NCBI GenBank assembly: GCA_036495525.1
Contig: DASXMR010000134.1
Span: forward strand, 67,321-131,320
Reading direction: 5' to 3'
From: DASXMR01 sp036495525
GTDB taxonomy: Bacteria > Actinomycetota > Actinomycetes > Streptosporangiales > Streptosporangiaceae
Length of the DNA stretch: 64,000 bases
How positions within the stretch are numbered: the stretch's first letter is position 1; every line of letters begins with the position of its first letter. The notes beneath the pieces are model-generated. The model was not told the DNA's origin. It did not search any database and worked only from the letters and a program-made list of their open reading frames with translations. Made by a program: the position numbers and the translations under genes. This document shows, one piece after another, positions 24,435 through 32,155 of the stretch.

Positions 24435-25982
24435 ATGAGCGACGAGCTGACCCGGATGACCGCGGCGCGGATCGCCGCCGCAGTCGCGGCCGGCGAGGTT
24501 TCCGCGGTCGAGGTCGCCAGCGCGCACCTGGCCAGGATCGACGACGTCGACGGCAAGGTGCGGGCTTTCCTGCACGTCGCGCGCGACAGCGCGCTGGCCG
24601 CCGCCCGCCAGGTCGACCAGCATAGAGCGGCCGGAGACCCGCTCGGCCCGCTGGCCGGCGTGCCGCTGGCTCTCAAGGATGTCTTCACCACCCTGGACAT
24701 GCCGACCACCTGCGGCTCGCGGATCCTGGCCGGCTGGCAGCCGCCGTACGACGCCACCATCACCCGGCGGCTGCGCGAGGCTGGCGTGGTGATCCTCGGC
24801 AAGACCAACATGGACGAGTTCGCCATGGGCTCCTCCACCGAGAACTCGGCTTTCGGCGCGTCCCGCAACCCCTGGGGGCTTGACCTGGTGCCGGGCGGGT
24901 CGTCCGGCGGGTCCTCGGCCGCGGTCGCCTCCTACGAGGCCGCGCTCGGCATCGGCACCGACACCGGCGGCTCGATCCGGCAGCCGGCCGCGGTCTGCGG
25001 CCTCGTCGGCACCAAGCCGACCTACGGCGGCTCATCCCGGTACGGCGTGATCGCGTTCGCCTCCTCGCTGGACACGCCAGGGCCGCTGGCCAGGACCGTG
25101 CTCGACGCCGCGCTGCTGCACGAGGTCATGTCGGGTCATGACCCGTGCGACTCGACTTCGGTGGACGCGCCGGTGCCGCCGGTGGTCGCCGCTGCACGGC
25201 AGGCCGACGTGGCCGGGCTGCGGGTCGGCGTCGTCGCCGAGCTGTCCGGTGAGGGGTACGAGAGCGGCGTGCTGTCCAGGTTCGCCGAGGCGGTCGAGCT
25301 GCTGGAATCGCTCGGGGCGAAGATCACCGAGGTGTCCTGCCCGCACTTCAGCTACGGGCTGCCCGCCTACTACCTGATCGCGCCCAGCGAGGCCTCGTCC
25401 AACCTGGCCAGGTTCGACGCGATGCGCTACGGCCTGCGGACCGGCGACGACGGCACCCGCAGCGCCGAGGAAGTGATGGCGCTGACCAGGGCGGCCGGGT
25501 TCGGGCCGGAGGTCAAGCGGCGGATCATGCTCGGCACCTACGCGCTGTCCAGCGGCTACTACGACGCCTACTACGGCAAGGCGCAGCAGGTCAGGACGCT
25601 CATCCGGCGCGATTTCGACGCTGCCTTCGAGCAGGTCGACGTGCTGGTATCGCCATCGACGCCGACGACCGCGTTCCGGCTCGGCGAGCGAGTCGACGAC
25701 CCGATGTCGATGTACCTGGCCGACCTGTGCACGATCCCGTCTGACCTGGCTCAGAACGCGGCCATCTCGGTGCCGTGCGGCCTCGCGCCGGAAAACGGGC
25801 TGCCGGTGGGCCTGCAGGTGATGGCGCCGGTGCTGGCCGACGACCGGCTGTACCGGGTTGCCGCGGCCGTCGAGGCGGCGCTCGAGCAGCGCTGGGGCCA
25901 GCCGCTGCTGGCGCACGCGCACGGCCTTGACGCGGAACCGCCGGGCGGCAGCTGGCCGGCCGGCGCTGGACCGGGAGCCTGA
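24435..25982 (+). CDS. gatA: Glu-tRNA(Gln)/Asp-tRNA(Asn) amidotransferase subunit A
   Basis: The 515-residue product from ATG 24435 has GGAGGAG at 24424-24430 upstream. It is an amidase-signature enzyme that releases ammonia from glutamine. The Ser-cisSer-Lys triad is visible: lysine in PLALKDVFTT, and the serines in VPGGSSGGSSAAVASYEAALGIGTDTGGSIRQPAAVCG. GTKPTYGGSSRYGVIAFASSLDTPGP is also conserved. It lies between gatC and gatB with 1- and 3-base gaps, an operon. The last 20 residues are a Gly/Pro tail. Confidence 0.96.
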   Translation: MSDELTRMTAARIAAAVAAGEVSAVEVASAHLARIDDVDGKVRAFLHVARDSALAAARQVDQHRAAGDPLGPLAGVPLALKDVFTTLDMPTTCGSRILAGWQPPYDATITRRLREAGVVILGKTNMDEFAMGSSTENSAFGASRNPWGLDLVPGGSSGGSSAAVASYEAALGIGTDTGGSIRQPAAVCGLVGTKPTYGGSSRYGVIAFASSLDTPGPLARTVLDAALLHEVMSGHDPCDSTSVDAPVPPVVAAARQADVAGLRVGVVAELSGEGYESGVLSRFAEAVELLESLGAKITEVSCPHFSYGLPAYYLIAPSEASSNLARFDAMRYGLRTGDDGTRSAEEVMALTRAAGFGPEVKRRIMLGTYALSSGYYDAYYGKAQQVRTLIRRDFDAAFEQVDVLVSPSTPTTAFRLGERVDDPMSMYLADLCTIPSDLAQNAAISVPCGLAPENGLPVGLQVMAPVLADDRLYRVAAAVEAALEQRWGQPLLAHAHGLDAEPPGGSWPAGAGPGA

Positions 25983-25985
25983 CAG

Positions 25986-27497
25986 ATGAGCGAGACGATG
26001 CCCGCCGTGTCCTTCGACGAGGCCCTGCGCCGGTACGAGCCGGTGATCGGGCTTGAGACGCACGTCGAGCTCGGCACGACCACGAAGATGTTCTGCGGCT
26101 GCCCCACCGTCTTCGGCGCCGAGCCCAACTCAGCCGTCTGCCCGGTCTGCCTCGGACTGCCAGGCTCGCTGCCGGTCGCCAACCGCACCGCGATCGAGTA
26201 CACGATCAGGATCGGGCTGGCGCTGAACTGCACGATCGCGACCTGGTGCCGGTTCGCCAGGAAGAACTACTTCTACCCGGACATGCCGAAGGACTTCCAG
26301 ATCTCGCAGTACGACGAGCCGCTGTGCACCGACGGCTGGCTCGACGTGGCGGTCGGCGAGCGCACCTTCCGGGTGGGCATCGAGCGGGTCCACCTGGAGG
26401 AGGACACCGGCAAGTCGCTGCACGTCGGCGGCGCCACCGGCCGGATCCACGGCGCCGACTACTCGCTGGTCGACTACAACCGGGCCGGGATACCCCTGGT
26501 CGAGGTCGTCACCAAGCCGGTCGACGGGACCGGCGAGCTGGCGCCGGTCGTGGCCAGGGCCTACGTCACCGAGCTGCGGGACCTGCTGCGCTCGCTCGGC
26601 GTGTCCGACGTGCGGATGGAGGAGGGCTCGCTGCGCTGCGACGTGAACACCTCGCTGGCGCCGCGCGGGTCCGGCACCTGGGGCACCAGGACCGAGACCA
26701 AGAACGTCAACTCGCTGCGCTCGGTGGAGCGCTCTGTCCGCTCCGAGATCGAGCGGCAGGCGGCCGTGCTCGACGCCGGCGGCCGGGTCGTCCAGGAGAC
26801 CAGGCACTTCCACGAGGACTCAGGCACCACGACCGCCGGCCGGAGCAAGGAGGAAGCGCAGGACTACCGCTACTTCCCCGAGCCTGACCTGGTGCCGATC
26901 GCGCCGCCGGCCGACTGGGTCGCCGAGCTGCGCGCCGCGCTGCCTGAGCTGCCGGCCGCCCGCTGGGCCAGGCTGCAGGCCGAGTGGGGACTACCGGAAG
27001 CCGACATGACCGCGCTGCGCAACGCCGGCGCGCTCGACCTGGTCGCCGGCACGGTCGCGGCGGGCGCCAGCCCGGAGCAGGCGCGCAAGTGGTGGCTCGG
27101 CGAGCTTGCCCGGCGGGCGAACGAGTCGGGCACCGAGCTGGCCGCGCTGCCCGTCACGCCGGCCCAGGTGGCCAGGGTCAGTGAGCTGGTGTCGACCGGC
27201 AAGCTGAACGACAAGCTGGCCCGGCAGGTGCTCGACGGCGTGCTGGCCGGCGAGGGCTCGCCGGACGAGATCGTCATGGCCCGCGGCCTGGCCGTGGTCA
27301 GCGACGACAGCGCGCTGGCTGTCGCCGTGGACGACGCGATCGCAGCCAGCCCTGAGGTTGCCGACAAGATCAGGGCGGGCAAGGTCGCCGCGGCAGGCGC
27401 GCTGGTTGGCGCCGTGATGAAGGCGACCAGGGGACAGGCCGACGCGGCCAGGGCACGCGAGCTGATCCTGGGACGGCTGGGCGCTGGCGGTTCCTGA
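25986..27497 (+). CDS. gatB: Glu-tRNA(Gln)/Asp-tRNA(Asn) amidotransferase subunit B
   Basis: GatB has 503 residues. It phosphorylates the misacylated tRNA and receives ammonia through a channel from GatA. Seen: YEPVIGLETHVELGTTTKMFCGCPTVFGAEPNSAVCPVCLGLPGSLPV (conserved Cys/His Zn region), RKNYFYPDMPKDFQISQYDEPL, and DYNRAGIPLVEVV. The C-terminal YqeY-like tail runs from about residue 350 to the end, with KIRAGKVAAAGALVGAVMKATRGQADAARARELI. The presence of gatCAB fits the usual indirect route to Gln-tRNA, and the tRNA-Gln gene is further along this window. Confidence 0.97.
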   Translation: MSETMPAVSFDEALRRYEPVIGLETHVELGTTTKMFCGCPTVFGAEPNSAVCPVCLGLPGSLPVANRTAIEYTIRIGLALNCTIATWCRFARKNYFYPDMPKDFQISQYDEPLCTDGWLDVAVGERTFRVGIERVHLEEDTGKSLHVGGATGRIHGADYSLVDYNRAGIPLVEVVTKPVDGTGELAPVVARAYVTELRDLLRSLGVSDVRMEEGSLRCDVNTSLAPRGSGTWGTRTETKNVNSLRSVERSVRSEIERQAAVLDAGGRVVQETRHFHEDSGTTTAGRSKEEAQDYRYFPEPDLVPIAPPADWVAELRAALPELPAARWARLQAEWGLPEADMTALRNAGALDLVAGTVAAGASPEQARKWWLGELARRANESGTELAALPVTPAQVARVSELVSTGKLNDKLARQVLDGVLAGEGSPDEIVMARGLAVVSDDSALAVAVDDAIAASPEVADKIRAGKVAAAGALVGAVMKATRGQADAARARELILGRLGAGGS

Positions 27498-27560
27498 GCC
27501 GGCCAGGCCTGGGCCGTCGTCACTGGCTGACCCGGTCCCGGCGGGGCGCTTCCGGAGCGC

Positions 27561-29459
27561 TCAGGATGGCTCCGCCGACTGCGGCAGTTCGGCGGGCAAG
27601 GCTGACGCTGAGTTTCCCGGCTCATCCCTCAGGTGCCGCACCAGCCAGTCGACGATCAGGCGCTGCACCCTGCTAAAGGCCGCCCGGTCGATGAAGCCGT
27701 GTCCCTCGCCCTCGATGGGCACGTACTCGACCTCCCGCCTCAGCTCACGCAGCCTCGCGACCACCACGTCGGATGCCTCCGGCGACACGTTCGCATCGTT
27801 GGCTCCATGGATGACCAGCAGTGGCGCGGTAATCCGGTCGATGTAGCCGAGCGGGCTGCCAGCGCGCAGCGCGGTAACGTCGTCGTCCGGGTCGCCCAGC
27901 CAGCCGCGGACCCGGTGCCGCCAGTGCGGCGGCGCCGTGCGCGCGTCGTCGATCAGGTCAGCGGGGCCGAACAGGTCGACGCCGGCCCGCCACGCCTCCG
28001 GCATCCTGGCCAGGCAGGACAACGCGGCGAAACCGCCATAGGACCCGCCGAACACGCCGAGCCTGGCCGGGTCAGCCCAGTCCAGCCCGCGCAGGAAGTC
28101 CACGCAGGCGGCCATGTCCCGTACGTCGCCGAAGCCCCAGTCGCGGTATATCAGCCGCTGGTAGCTCATGCCGTATCCGATGGAGCCTCGGATGTTGGGC
28201 GCGAGCACGCCGACGCCGGCCGCGAGCAGTGGCTGGTACAGGCTGTTCGCCCACGGCCATTCCGGACGCTCCTGAGCCTCGGGTCCGCCGTGTACCGACA
28301 GCACCACCGGCACGCGCGCGTCAGCGTCCGCTACAGGTGGCCGGTACAGGAACGCGGGAACGGTTACCCCGCCACCGCTGGGTATCCGCACCACCTCGGG
28401 TCCGGCGACGCCAGCGGCGGTCCTTGCGCCGCACCGGGTCAGCGGCCGCCTCGTCCCCGCGTCCAGGTCGATCGCGAAGAGCTCGGCCGGCGTGGTCGCC
28501 GTAGAGCCGAGGCAGACCAGCGTGCGCGCGTCCGGCGTGAGCTCGAGCGTGGCGCCACCGGACCCCTGCCGGGCCGCGTAGACGCCCGGCGGCAGGCCGG
28601 TGAGCTGCCGGTCACTGTCGCCGTCGCGCACGTGCAGCTCGCTCCATCCGTCGACGTTGCACGCCCAGGCCAGGCGGTGCCCGTCCGCCGACACGACGGC
28701 GGCGTCAATGTCGCGCTCTGGTGCGGCGAGCCAGTCGAGCCGGCCGGGTTCTTGGCCGGTCACGTCCAGCAGCGCCAGCCCGGTGAATTCCCTGCCGTGG
28801 CTGGTGAGCAGGTAGCAAGCCCGGCCATCGGCTGACCACGCGACCGGCCAGTAGATCGCCGGGCCGTCGTGCGGTGTGAGGTGGCGCACCTCGCCGGTGC
28901 CCACGCGGCAGGCGAACAGGTCCTGCTCGGTGTTCTGGTGCAGCCGCAGGATGAGCAGCACCTCGGAATCCGGCGACCAGCGCATGGGAAAGTAGCGGTC
29001 GTCGCCAGTCAGCACCGTTCGCTCGGTGCCCGAGCCGAGGTCACGGACCAGCACGTCGAACGCGCCCGGATCCCTCGCATTGCTGCTGTAAGCCAGCATG
29101 GCCGAGTCCGGGCTGTACGGCGCGGAGCTGACGTGGCCAGGGATGCTGACCTGGTAGCGGGCGCCGGGCCGGCTCATCGAGCTGACCGAGCCGGTCGCCG
29201 CGTCGATTTCCGCGAGCTGGTAGTTATCCGCCCCGCCGGGATTGGTGCTGACGAGGACCGCCCGGCCATCCGGCCGCCAGGTGCACAACCCGGGCCGCCG
29301 GGCAGCGGGCCAGACGCGGACCGGCGGGCCGTCGGCGACGGGCACCTGCCACAGCCCGAACTCCCCGTCGGCATCGCAGCTGTACACAACGTTCTCGCCG
29401 CCAGGGTGCAGGCTGAACGCACCGATCCTGTCGAAGTCGTGGAACGTCATTGATGACAT
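27561..29459 (-). CDS. S9-family prolyl oligopeptidase-like serine peptidase
   Basis: I start at ATG 29459 (MSSMTFHDFDRIGAFSLHP), since residues upstream are an artefact of the opposite gene; ATG 29450 is also possible. The 632-residue protein has an N-terminal beta-propeller (repeats such as YSPDSAMLAYSSN and RWSPDSEVLLILR) and a C-terminal alpha/beta-hydrolase domain. The triad is serine in GVFGGSYGGFAAL, aspartate in LLVIHGANDANVSP and histidine in IEGEGHGFIDRAAFSR. No signal peptide is present, so it likely acts on short peptides in the cytosol. It is divergent from an ArsR-type regulator with a palindrome between them. Confidence 0.93.
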   Translation of the reverse strand: MSSMTFHDFDRIGAFSLHPGGENVVYSCDADGEFGLWQVPVADGPPVRVWPAARRPGLCTWRPDGRAVLVSTNPGGADNYQLAEIDAATGSVSSMSRPGARYQVSIPGHVSSAPYSPDSAMLAYSSNARDPGAFDVLVRDLGSGTERTVLTGDDRYFPMRWSPDSEVLLILRLHQNTEQDLFACRVGTGEVRHLTPHDGPAIYWPVAWSADGRACYLLTSHGREFTGLALLDVTGQEPGRLDWLAAPERDIDAAVVSADGHRLAWACNVDGWSELHVRDGDSDRQLTGLPPGVYAARQGSGGATLELTPDARTLVCLGSTATTPAELFAIDLDAGTRRPLTRCGARTAAGVAGPEVVRIPSGGGVTVPAFLYRPPVADADARVPVVLSVHGGPEAQERPEWPWANSLYQPLLAAGVGVLAPNIRGSIGYGMSYQRLIYRDWGFGDVRDMAACVDFLRGLDWADPARLGVFGGSYGGFAALSCLARMPEAWRAGVDLFGPADLIDDARTAPPHWRHRVRGWLGDPDDDVTALRAGSPLGYIDRITAPLLVIHGANDANVSPEASDVVVARLRELRREVEYVPIEGEGHGFIDRAAFSRVQRLIVDWLVRHLRDEPGNSASALPAELPQSAEPS

Positions 29460-29478
29460 TGGCCGCCGCCCATCGCCA

Positions 29479-29497
29479 TATTGCAGAATATGCAATA
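29479..29497. promoter_or_regulatory. 19-bp perfect inverted repeat between the S9 peptidase and ArsR genes
   Basis: TATTGCA-GAATA-TGCAATA is a perfect palindrome with 7-base arms, unusually AT-rich for this DNA. It lies between start codons at 29459 (minus) and 29512 (plus), so a bound protein could block both promoters. It is the likely operator of the adjacent regulator. Confidence 0.7.
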
Positions 29498-29511
29498 GGT
29501 ATCCTAAGCCG

Positions 29512-30081
29512 GTGGACGGGCGAGGGCCTCCAGGCCGGCGCGTCAGCGAGCGGCATGACGCCACCGTGGAACAGCTCAGGGCGCTGGCACATCCGCTGCG
29601 GGTGCGCGTCCTGCGACTGTGCCTCGGCCACGCCCGGACGAACCAGGAGCTCGCTGACCGCCTGGACATCGCGCCAGGCAGCATGCTCAGGCACGTGAAG
29701 CTCCTGGTCGGCGCCGGCTTCCTCACGCCGCAGCCGCCCCGGCTAGGGCCGCGCGGTGTCACCGAGCGGCCATACCTGGCGACCGGGCTGTCCTGGCGCA
29801 TCTCATTTGAGGTCGGCGACCCGGCGCTGTCGCACCGGGCCGAGCTCGCGACCATCGACGCCTATCGCGCCGAGCTGGCAGAAGCCGACGACGCGCGGGT
29901 GGCAAGCGTCCGGATGCCGCTCTGGCTGACAGAGGCGGAGCGTGCCAGCCTGATCAGCCGGATGGGTGCCCTGATCGACGAGTACCGTGACATCGGCGCC
30001 AGGCACGAGGACGACCGTGACCTGGCTGAGCGGTTCAGCTTCCTGTGGAGCATGTACGCCGAGCGCAACGCCGGTCGCTAG
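29512..30081 (+). CDS. ArsR-type winged-helix regulator
   Basis: The GTG at 29512 (VDGRGPPGRRVSERHDATVEQLRALAHPLRVRVLRLCLGHARTNQELADRLDIAPGSMLRHVKLLVGAGFL) gives 189 residues; open frame upstream overlaps the peptidase gene. LRALAHPLRVRVL followed by TNQELADRLDIAPGSMLRHVKLL is the ArsR winged-helix pattern. No cysteine metal-site motif is visible, so this is likely a non-metal member. The C-terminal half (YRAELAEADDARVASVRMPLWLTEAERASLISRM) is typical of the HTH_20-type regulators. It probably controls the divergent S9 peptidase and itself. Confidence 0.88.
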   Translation: MDGRGPPGRRVSERHDATVEQLRALAHPLRVRVLRLCLGHARTNQELADRLDIAPGSMLRHVKLLVGAGFLTPQPPRLGPRGVTERPYLATGLSWRISFEVGDPALSHRAELATIDAYRAELAEADDARVASVRMPLWLTEAERASLISRMGALIDEYRDIGARHEDDRDLAERFSFLWSMYAERNAGR

Positions 30082-30149
30082 CTGCCACGGGCGCGGAATG
30101 AACCCGCTGCGCCAGCAGTTACTATTGCACTATGCGTCCGTTCCAGCAT

Positions 30150-30226
30150 GAGGTGATGATGCCCCGCTAGCCGGGGCCATGACACGCTGCCAGGACGACG
30201 TCCGCACGAGGCCCTACGGGGCCTCG
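30150..30226 (+). promoter_or_regulatory. metG leader: strong SD, three-codon ORF and two hairpins
   Basis: GAGGTGAT at 30150-30157 is an 8-base exact match to the Shine-Dalgarno extended consensus. ATG 30159, five bases after GAGG, opens a three-codon frame (Met-Pro-Arg-stop, TAG 30168-30170). It overlaps a hairpin with arms GCCCCG (30161-30166) and CGGGGC (30172-30177). A second, perfect 8-bp hairpin, CGAGGCCC-TACG-GGGCCTCG (30207-30226), closes with a C(UACG)G tetraloop, an extra-stable UNCG type, and is followed by ATTCATTTCT. This suggests attenuation or translational control of the MetRS gene, but function is inferred. Confidence 0.45.
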
Positions 30227-30271
30227 ATTCATTTCTGCGAGTCCGGGCCCCTGCCCGATCAGGAGGCTGCG

Positions 30272-31900
30272 ATGACCGCAGAGCGCATTTTCCTCAGTAC
30301 CGCCATTCCCTATGTCAACTCCCGCCCGCACCTCGGCCACGCGCTGGAGCTGGTCCAGGCAGACGTGCTGGCCAGGCACTTGCGCCAGGTGGGCAATCAG
30401 GTGCGGTTCCAGACCGGCACAGACGACAACGCGCTGAAGAACGTGCTGGCCGCCGACGCCGAGAACGTCAGTGTCACCGAGCTCGTCGAGCGGAACGCGA
30501 CCGCGTTCGAGCGGTTGCGCGGGCCGCTGGCGCTGTCGTTTGACGACTTCATCAGGACCAGCAGCGATCCGCGGCACCGCGCGGGCGTGGAGACGCTGTG
30601 GCGCGCCTGCGCCGCGAGCGGCGACTTCTACCGCAGGCACTACGAGGGCCTGTACTGCGTCGGCTGCGAGCAGTTCTACCAGCCAGGAGAGCTGCAGGAC
30701 GGGCGCTGCCCTGAGCACGGCACGGCGCCGCAGCGAGTCGCGGAGGAGAACTGGTTCTTCCGGCTGTCCCGGTACTCAGCGCAGCTGCATGAGCTGATCT
30801 CCTCCGGCCGGCTGCGGATCGAGCCGCAGGCCAGGCGCAACGAGGTGCTGAGCTTCATCGCCGCCGGGCTGCAGGACTTCAGCGTGTCCCGCCCGGCGGC
30901 CCGCGCCCGCGGCTGGGGCATCACCGTGCCCGGCGACCAGGACCAGGTCATCTACGTCTGGTGGGATGCGCTCGGCAACTACGTCACCGCACCCGGCTAC
31001 GGCTCCGACCCGGCCGGCTACCAGCGCTGGTGGGCCGGTGCCGCCCGGCGGGTGCACGTGATCGGCAAGGGCGTGCTCCGCTTCCACGCGGTCTACTGGC
31101 CCGCCATCCTGCTCTCGGCAGGCGAGCCGCTGCCGACCGAGATCCTCGTGCACGACTACCTGACCATCGACGGGCAGAAGATCAGCAAGTCGGCGGCCGG
31201 ACATGCGGCCGCAGCTGACCCGGTCGCGTTGACTGACCGGTACGGCACCGACGCGGTGCGCTGGTGGCTGGTGCGCGAGGTGCCGCGCAGCGGTGACGCC
31301 GACTTCACCGCCGCGCGGCTGGTGGCACGGGCCAACGACGAGCTGGCCAACGGCATCGGCAACCTGGTCAGCCGCGTGGTCTCGCTGGTGCACCGGTACC
31401 GCGCTGGCCGCGTGCCGCAACCGGAACCCGGGCCGGACGGCCGCGACCAGCCGCCGGGCGCCGCGGATGCGGCGCCGCTGCTGGCCGCGTGCCGCGCCGC
31501 GCCGGACCAGCTGCGTGCGGCCCTTGACGGGTTCGACTTCCGCGCCGCCAGCGCCGCGGCGTGGGCGATCGCCGAGCAGGCCAACCGCTATGTCGAGCGG
31601 ACCGAGCCGTGGCATCTGGCCAGGGCCGAGCAGGCGGGTGACGCAGCTGCCGGACGGCGTCTCGACACGGTGCTCGCCGTGCTGGTGGCCGGTTGCGGCG
31701 CGCTCGCCGCGCAGCTCGCGCCCTTCGTTCCAGGGCTCGCCGGGCAGATCACCGCGGCGCTCGACGACTCAGCCGGCGCGCTGCCAGCGCGCTCGGTGCT
31801 GTTTCCCAGGCTCGAGGCGGACGGCCGATTCCGTGGCAAGATCGGCGAGCCAGGAAAACTCGGAAACTTGTCTCCTGCCGTACGCACTTCCTCAATCTAA
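30272..31900 (+). CDS. metG: Methionyl-tRNA synthetase (class I), divergent form
   Basis: ATG 30272 follows AGGAGGCTGCG, so the longer open frame upstream is not used. The 542-residue enzyme charges tRNA-Met. The HIGH motif is HLGH (20-23), and KMSKS reads KISKS at 303-307. Class signatures IFLSTAIPYVNSRPHLGHALE, VIYVWWDALGNYVTAPGYG, and KGVLRFHAVYWPAILL are present. The usual TGTDEHG is TGTDDNALKN, and the knuckle region has CVGCEQFYQPGEL...CPEHG. These differences suggest a second MetRS paralogue of the type some actinomycetes carry beside the housekeeping one, but I cannot verify that from this window. The anticodon-binding part is shorter and rich in alanine. Confidence 0.92.
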   Translation: MTAERIFLSTAIPYVNSRPHLGHALELVQADVLARHLRQVGNQVRFQTGTDDNALKNVLAADAENVSVTELVERNATAFERLRGPLALSFDDFIRTSSDPRHRAGVETLWRACAASGDFYRRHYEGLYCVGCEQFYQPGELQDGRCPEHGTAPQRVAEENWFFRLSRYSAQLHELISSGRLRIEPQARRNEVLSFIAAGLQDFSVSRPAARARGWGITVPGDQDQVIYVWWDALGNYVTAPGYGSDPAGYQRWWAGAARRVHVIGKGVLRFHAVYWPAILLSAGEPLPTEILVHDYLTIDGQKISKSAAGHAAAADPVALTDRYGTDAVRWWLVREVPRSGDADFTAARLVARANDELANGIGNLVSRVVSLVHRYRAGRVPQPEPGPDGRDQPPGAADAAPLLAACRAAPDQLRAALDGFDFRAASAAAWAIAEQANRYVERTEPWHLARAEQAGDAAAGRRLDTVLAVLVAGCGALAAQLAPFVPGLAGQITAALDDSAGALPARSVLFPRLEADGRFRGKIGEPGKLGNLSPAVRTSSI

Positions 31901-32155
31901 GCGTGACCTCGCGCACGTAGAGTCATTGCAGATTTGCTCACTGCGAGACCACGTCCGGCGCCGGCGACTCCGCAGCGCAGGCGGTCCGGGAAGACCGCCC
32001 TGGCCGACGCGAGGTGCTCGTGCTCAACGGCGAGCCGCAGCCAGGGTTTATGGACGTGAGCCCGGCGGGCCTACATGGCCAGCCGGGCTCGCTATGGCCA
32101 TGGGCGTGGCGCGAGATGGAGGAATGGTGCCCGCGTACGCGCCCAGTGGCGCGCG

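Noticed and set aside
30082..30271. T-box riboswitch upstream of metG
   Set aside because: The conserved T-box bulge sequence and the long specifier stem are absent; only simple hairpins are visible.
31901..32155. c-di-GMP or other riboswitch before the PAS-GGDEF-EAL gene
   Set aside because: A 7-bp hairpin at 31980-31999 is present, but no GEMM or other riboswitch core could be recognised.
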